From positions 1 through 5,346 of the forward strand of contig CAMURM010000145.1 of the NCBI GenBank assembly GCA_947097535.1: 5,346 nucleotides of DNA, written 5' to 3'. This DNA is from an uncultured Selenomonas sp. Lineage in GTDB: Bacteria > Bacillota > Negativicutes > Selenomonadales > Selenomonadaceae. The notes below the pieces were generated by a model. That model was not told the DNA's origin. It did no database searches and was given only the letters and a program-made list of their open reading frames with translations. The position numbers and the translations under genes are program-made. Shown piece by piece: positions 4,146-5,346 of this stretch. Positions within the stretch are counted from its first letter, which is position 1; every line of letters begins with the position of its first letter.

Positions 4146-5346
4146 TTGAAGATGAATGGGGCGCAGGCGGTTTTGGAGAGCCTGCGCAGGGAGGGCGTCA
4201 AGGTCGTTTTCGGCTATCCGGGCGGCGCGGTGCTCGACCTCTACGACGCGATTTACACGGAGAAGTTTCCCCATATCCTCGTGCGCCACGAGCAGGGCGC
4301 GGCGCATGCGGCGGACGGCTATGCGCGCGCTACGGGCGAGGTCGGCGTCGCGATCGCGACGTCCGGCCCCGGCGGCACGAATCTCGTGACGGGCATCGCC
4401 ACGGCGTACATGGACTCGATCCCGCTCGTCTGTATCACGGGGCAGGTCGGCAATCCCTACATCGGCAAGGATTCCTTCCAGGAGGCGGATATCTGCGGCA
4501 TCACGACGCCGATCACGAAGCACAACTATCTCGTGAAGGCGGCGAAGGATCTGCCTCATGTCCTGAGAGAAGCCTTCTTCATCGCGCGCACGGGACGTCC
4601 CGGCCCCGTCACGGTCGACATCGCCAAGGACGTCTTCACGCAGGAGCTTGACTATACCTACCCCGAAGAGGTGCATCTGAAGGGCTACGTCGCAGACTTC
4701 ACGGGCGAGGAGGCGGAGGTCGAGGCGGCGGCGGCGGCGATCGCTGCCGCCAAGCGTCCGCTCCTCATTCTCGGCGGCGGCGTGACGCTCGCGGGCGTCG
4801 CGGATGATGTGCGAGCGATCCTCGACGTCACGGGCATGCCTTCGGTGACGACGCTCATGGGCATCGGCTGCGTGCCGAACGCGCGCGAGAACTTCCTCGG
4901 CATGGCGGGCATGCACGGCACCTATGCGGCGAACATGGCGATCCAGGAGTGCGATCTGCTCCTCGCCGTCGGCATGCGCTTCGACGACCGCGTGACGAGC
5001 CTCGTTGCGGGCTTTGCGCCGCGCGCGAAGATCGTGCACTTCGAGGTCGATCCCGTCGAGATCGACAAGAACGTCGTCGCCGACTGCCGCGTGCTCGGCG
5101 ACCTGCGCCGCTCGCTGCCGCTCCTCAAGGAGAAGCTGGCCGCGCTCGGCGTCGATTTTCGTGCACGCTTTTCCGGGTGGAGCCGCTACACGGTCGAGAT
5201 GAACAATGAGCAGCCGCTTTCCTACAAGAAGAAGGAAGACTGCATCATGCCGCAGCAGCTCATCGAGACGGTCAGCGAGCTTGCCGCTGACGATGCGATC
5301 ATCGTGACCGACGTCGGCCAGCATCAGATGTGGGCGGCGCAGTACT
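4146..5346 (+). CDS. ilvB: Acetolactate synthase large subunit, first 400 codons (3' end beyond window)
   Basis: The reading frame is open from 4146 to the window edge and matches the thiamine-diphosphate enzyme that condenses pyruvate with pyruvate or 2-ketobutyrate, the first common step of valine, leucine and isoleucine synthesis. The N-terminal domain shows VVFGYPGGAVLDLYDA, the cofactor-activating Glu49 in VRHEQGAAHAADGYARATG, TSGPGGTNLVTGIATAYMDS and KDSFQEADI (109-117). The central domain carries the FAD-binding motif GMRFDDRVTS (276-285), which fits the biosynthetic enzyme, not the catabolic one. The visible part ends in TDVGQHQMWAAQY, the beginning of the C-terminal ThDP domain; the GDG motif lies outside. 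The TTG start is chosen because GTGAGG (4132-4137) is eight bases upstream; the in-frame ATG at 4152 is the alternative, shortening the protein by two residues with a 14-base spacing. It lies 19 nt after hydE. Confidence 0.95.
   Translation, partial: MKMNGAQAVLESLRREGVKVVFGYPGGAVLDLYDAIYTEKFPHILVRHEQGAAHAADGYARATGEVGVAIATSGPGGTNLVTGIATAYMDSIPLVCITGQVGNPYIGKDSFQEADICGITTPITKHNYLVKAAKDLPHVLREAFFIARTGRPGPVTVDIAKDVFTQELDYTYPEEVHLKGYVADFTGEEAEVEAAAAAIAAAKRPLLILGGGVTLAGVADDVRAILDVTGMPSVTTLMGIGCVPNARENFLGMAGMHGTYAANMAIQECDLLLAVGMRFDDRVTSLVAGFAPRAKIVHFEVDPVEIDKNVVADCRVLGDLRRSLPLLKEKLAALGVDFRARFSGWSRYTVEMNNEQPLSYKKKEDCIMPQQLIETVSELAADDAIIVTDVGQHQMWAAQY

Noticed and set aside
2876..4201. Long minus-strand open frame (441 codons) opposite hydE
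   Set aside because: It is antisense to hydE, whose motifs are unmistakable, and its translation is Arg/Ala/His-rich with no family pattern. It results from the high G+C bias.
4002..5324. Long minus-strand open frame (440 codons) opposite ilvB
   Set aside because: It is the shadow of ilvB, with low-complexity Arg/Ala/Asp composition and no recognisable motif.
1..5346. CRISPR array, tRNA or rRNA genes, insertion sequences
   Set aside because: No regularly spaced repeats, no tRNA-like cloverleaf with CCA end, no rRNA segments and no transposase or terminal inverted repeats were seen.

Overview
The window looks like a chromosomal segment of a high-G+C, Gram-negative-type Firmicute, most likely a Selenomonas-like member of the Negativicutes. 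This is inferred from the gene set (NDH-2-type oxidoreductase, short MetA, HydE for an [FeFe]-hydrogenase, IlvB), strong G/C bias at third codon positions, Firmicute-type MetA and HydE sequences, and GTGAGG or AAGGA ribosome binding sites with some non-ATG starts. The genus is not proven.

Layout. (1) 1-500, minus strand: the first 140 codons of an FAD/NAD(P)-dependent dehydrogenase of the NDH-2 family, with a clear promoter at 472-500. (2) 541-722, minus strand: a compact unit with a sigma70-like promoter, a strong RBS, a 32-codon ORF and a hairpin terminator. It encodes an unrecognised small protein or is a small RNA. (3) 747-1387, plus strand: a divergently transcribed two-gene cassette with its own near-consensus promoter and a terminator. 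It encodes a 63-aa acidic protein followed, with a 17-nt overlap, by a PemK/MazF-like protein, and resembles a toxin-antitoxin module. Its base composition is visibly more A+T-rich than the flanking genes. (4) 1410-5346, plus strand: a promoter followed by four tightly packed genes: metA (homoserine O-acyltransferase), a Sec-exported protein of unknown function, hydE ([FeFe]-hydrogenase maturase) and ilvB (acetolactate synthase large subunit, cut by the window end). The gaps are 34 nt, a 35-nt overlap and 19 nt, with no internal terminator seen, so they are probably one operon.

Functional reading. The operon mixes methionine synthesis, branched-chain amino acid synthesis and hydrogenase maturation, which are not steps of a single pathway. 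MetA carries Glu at position 111, the residue associated with acetyl-CoA rather than succinyl-CoA use. HydE has both the radical SAM cysteine triad and the C-terminal CX7CX2C motif. No hydF, hydG or hydrogenase gene is in view.

No wholly new system can be demonstrated from this sequence. The best candidates for a second look are the stand-alone 32-codon unit beside the toxin-like cassette, the unusual partner of the MazF-like protein, and the exported protein coupled to hydE.
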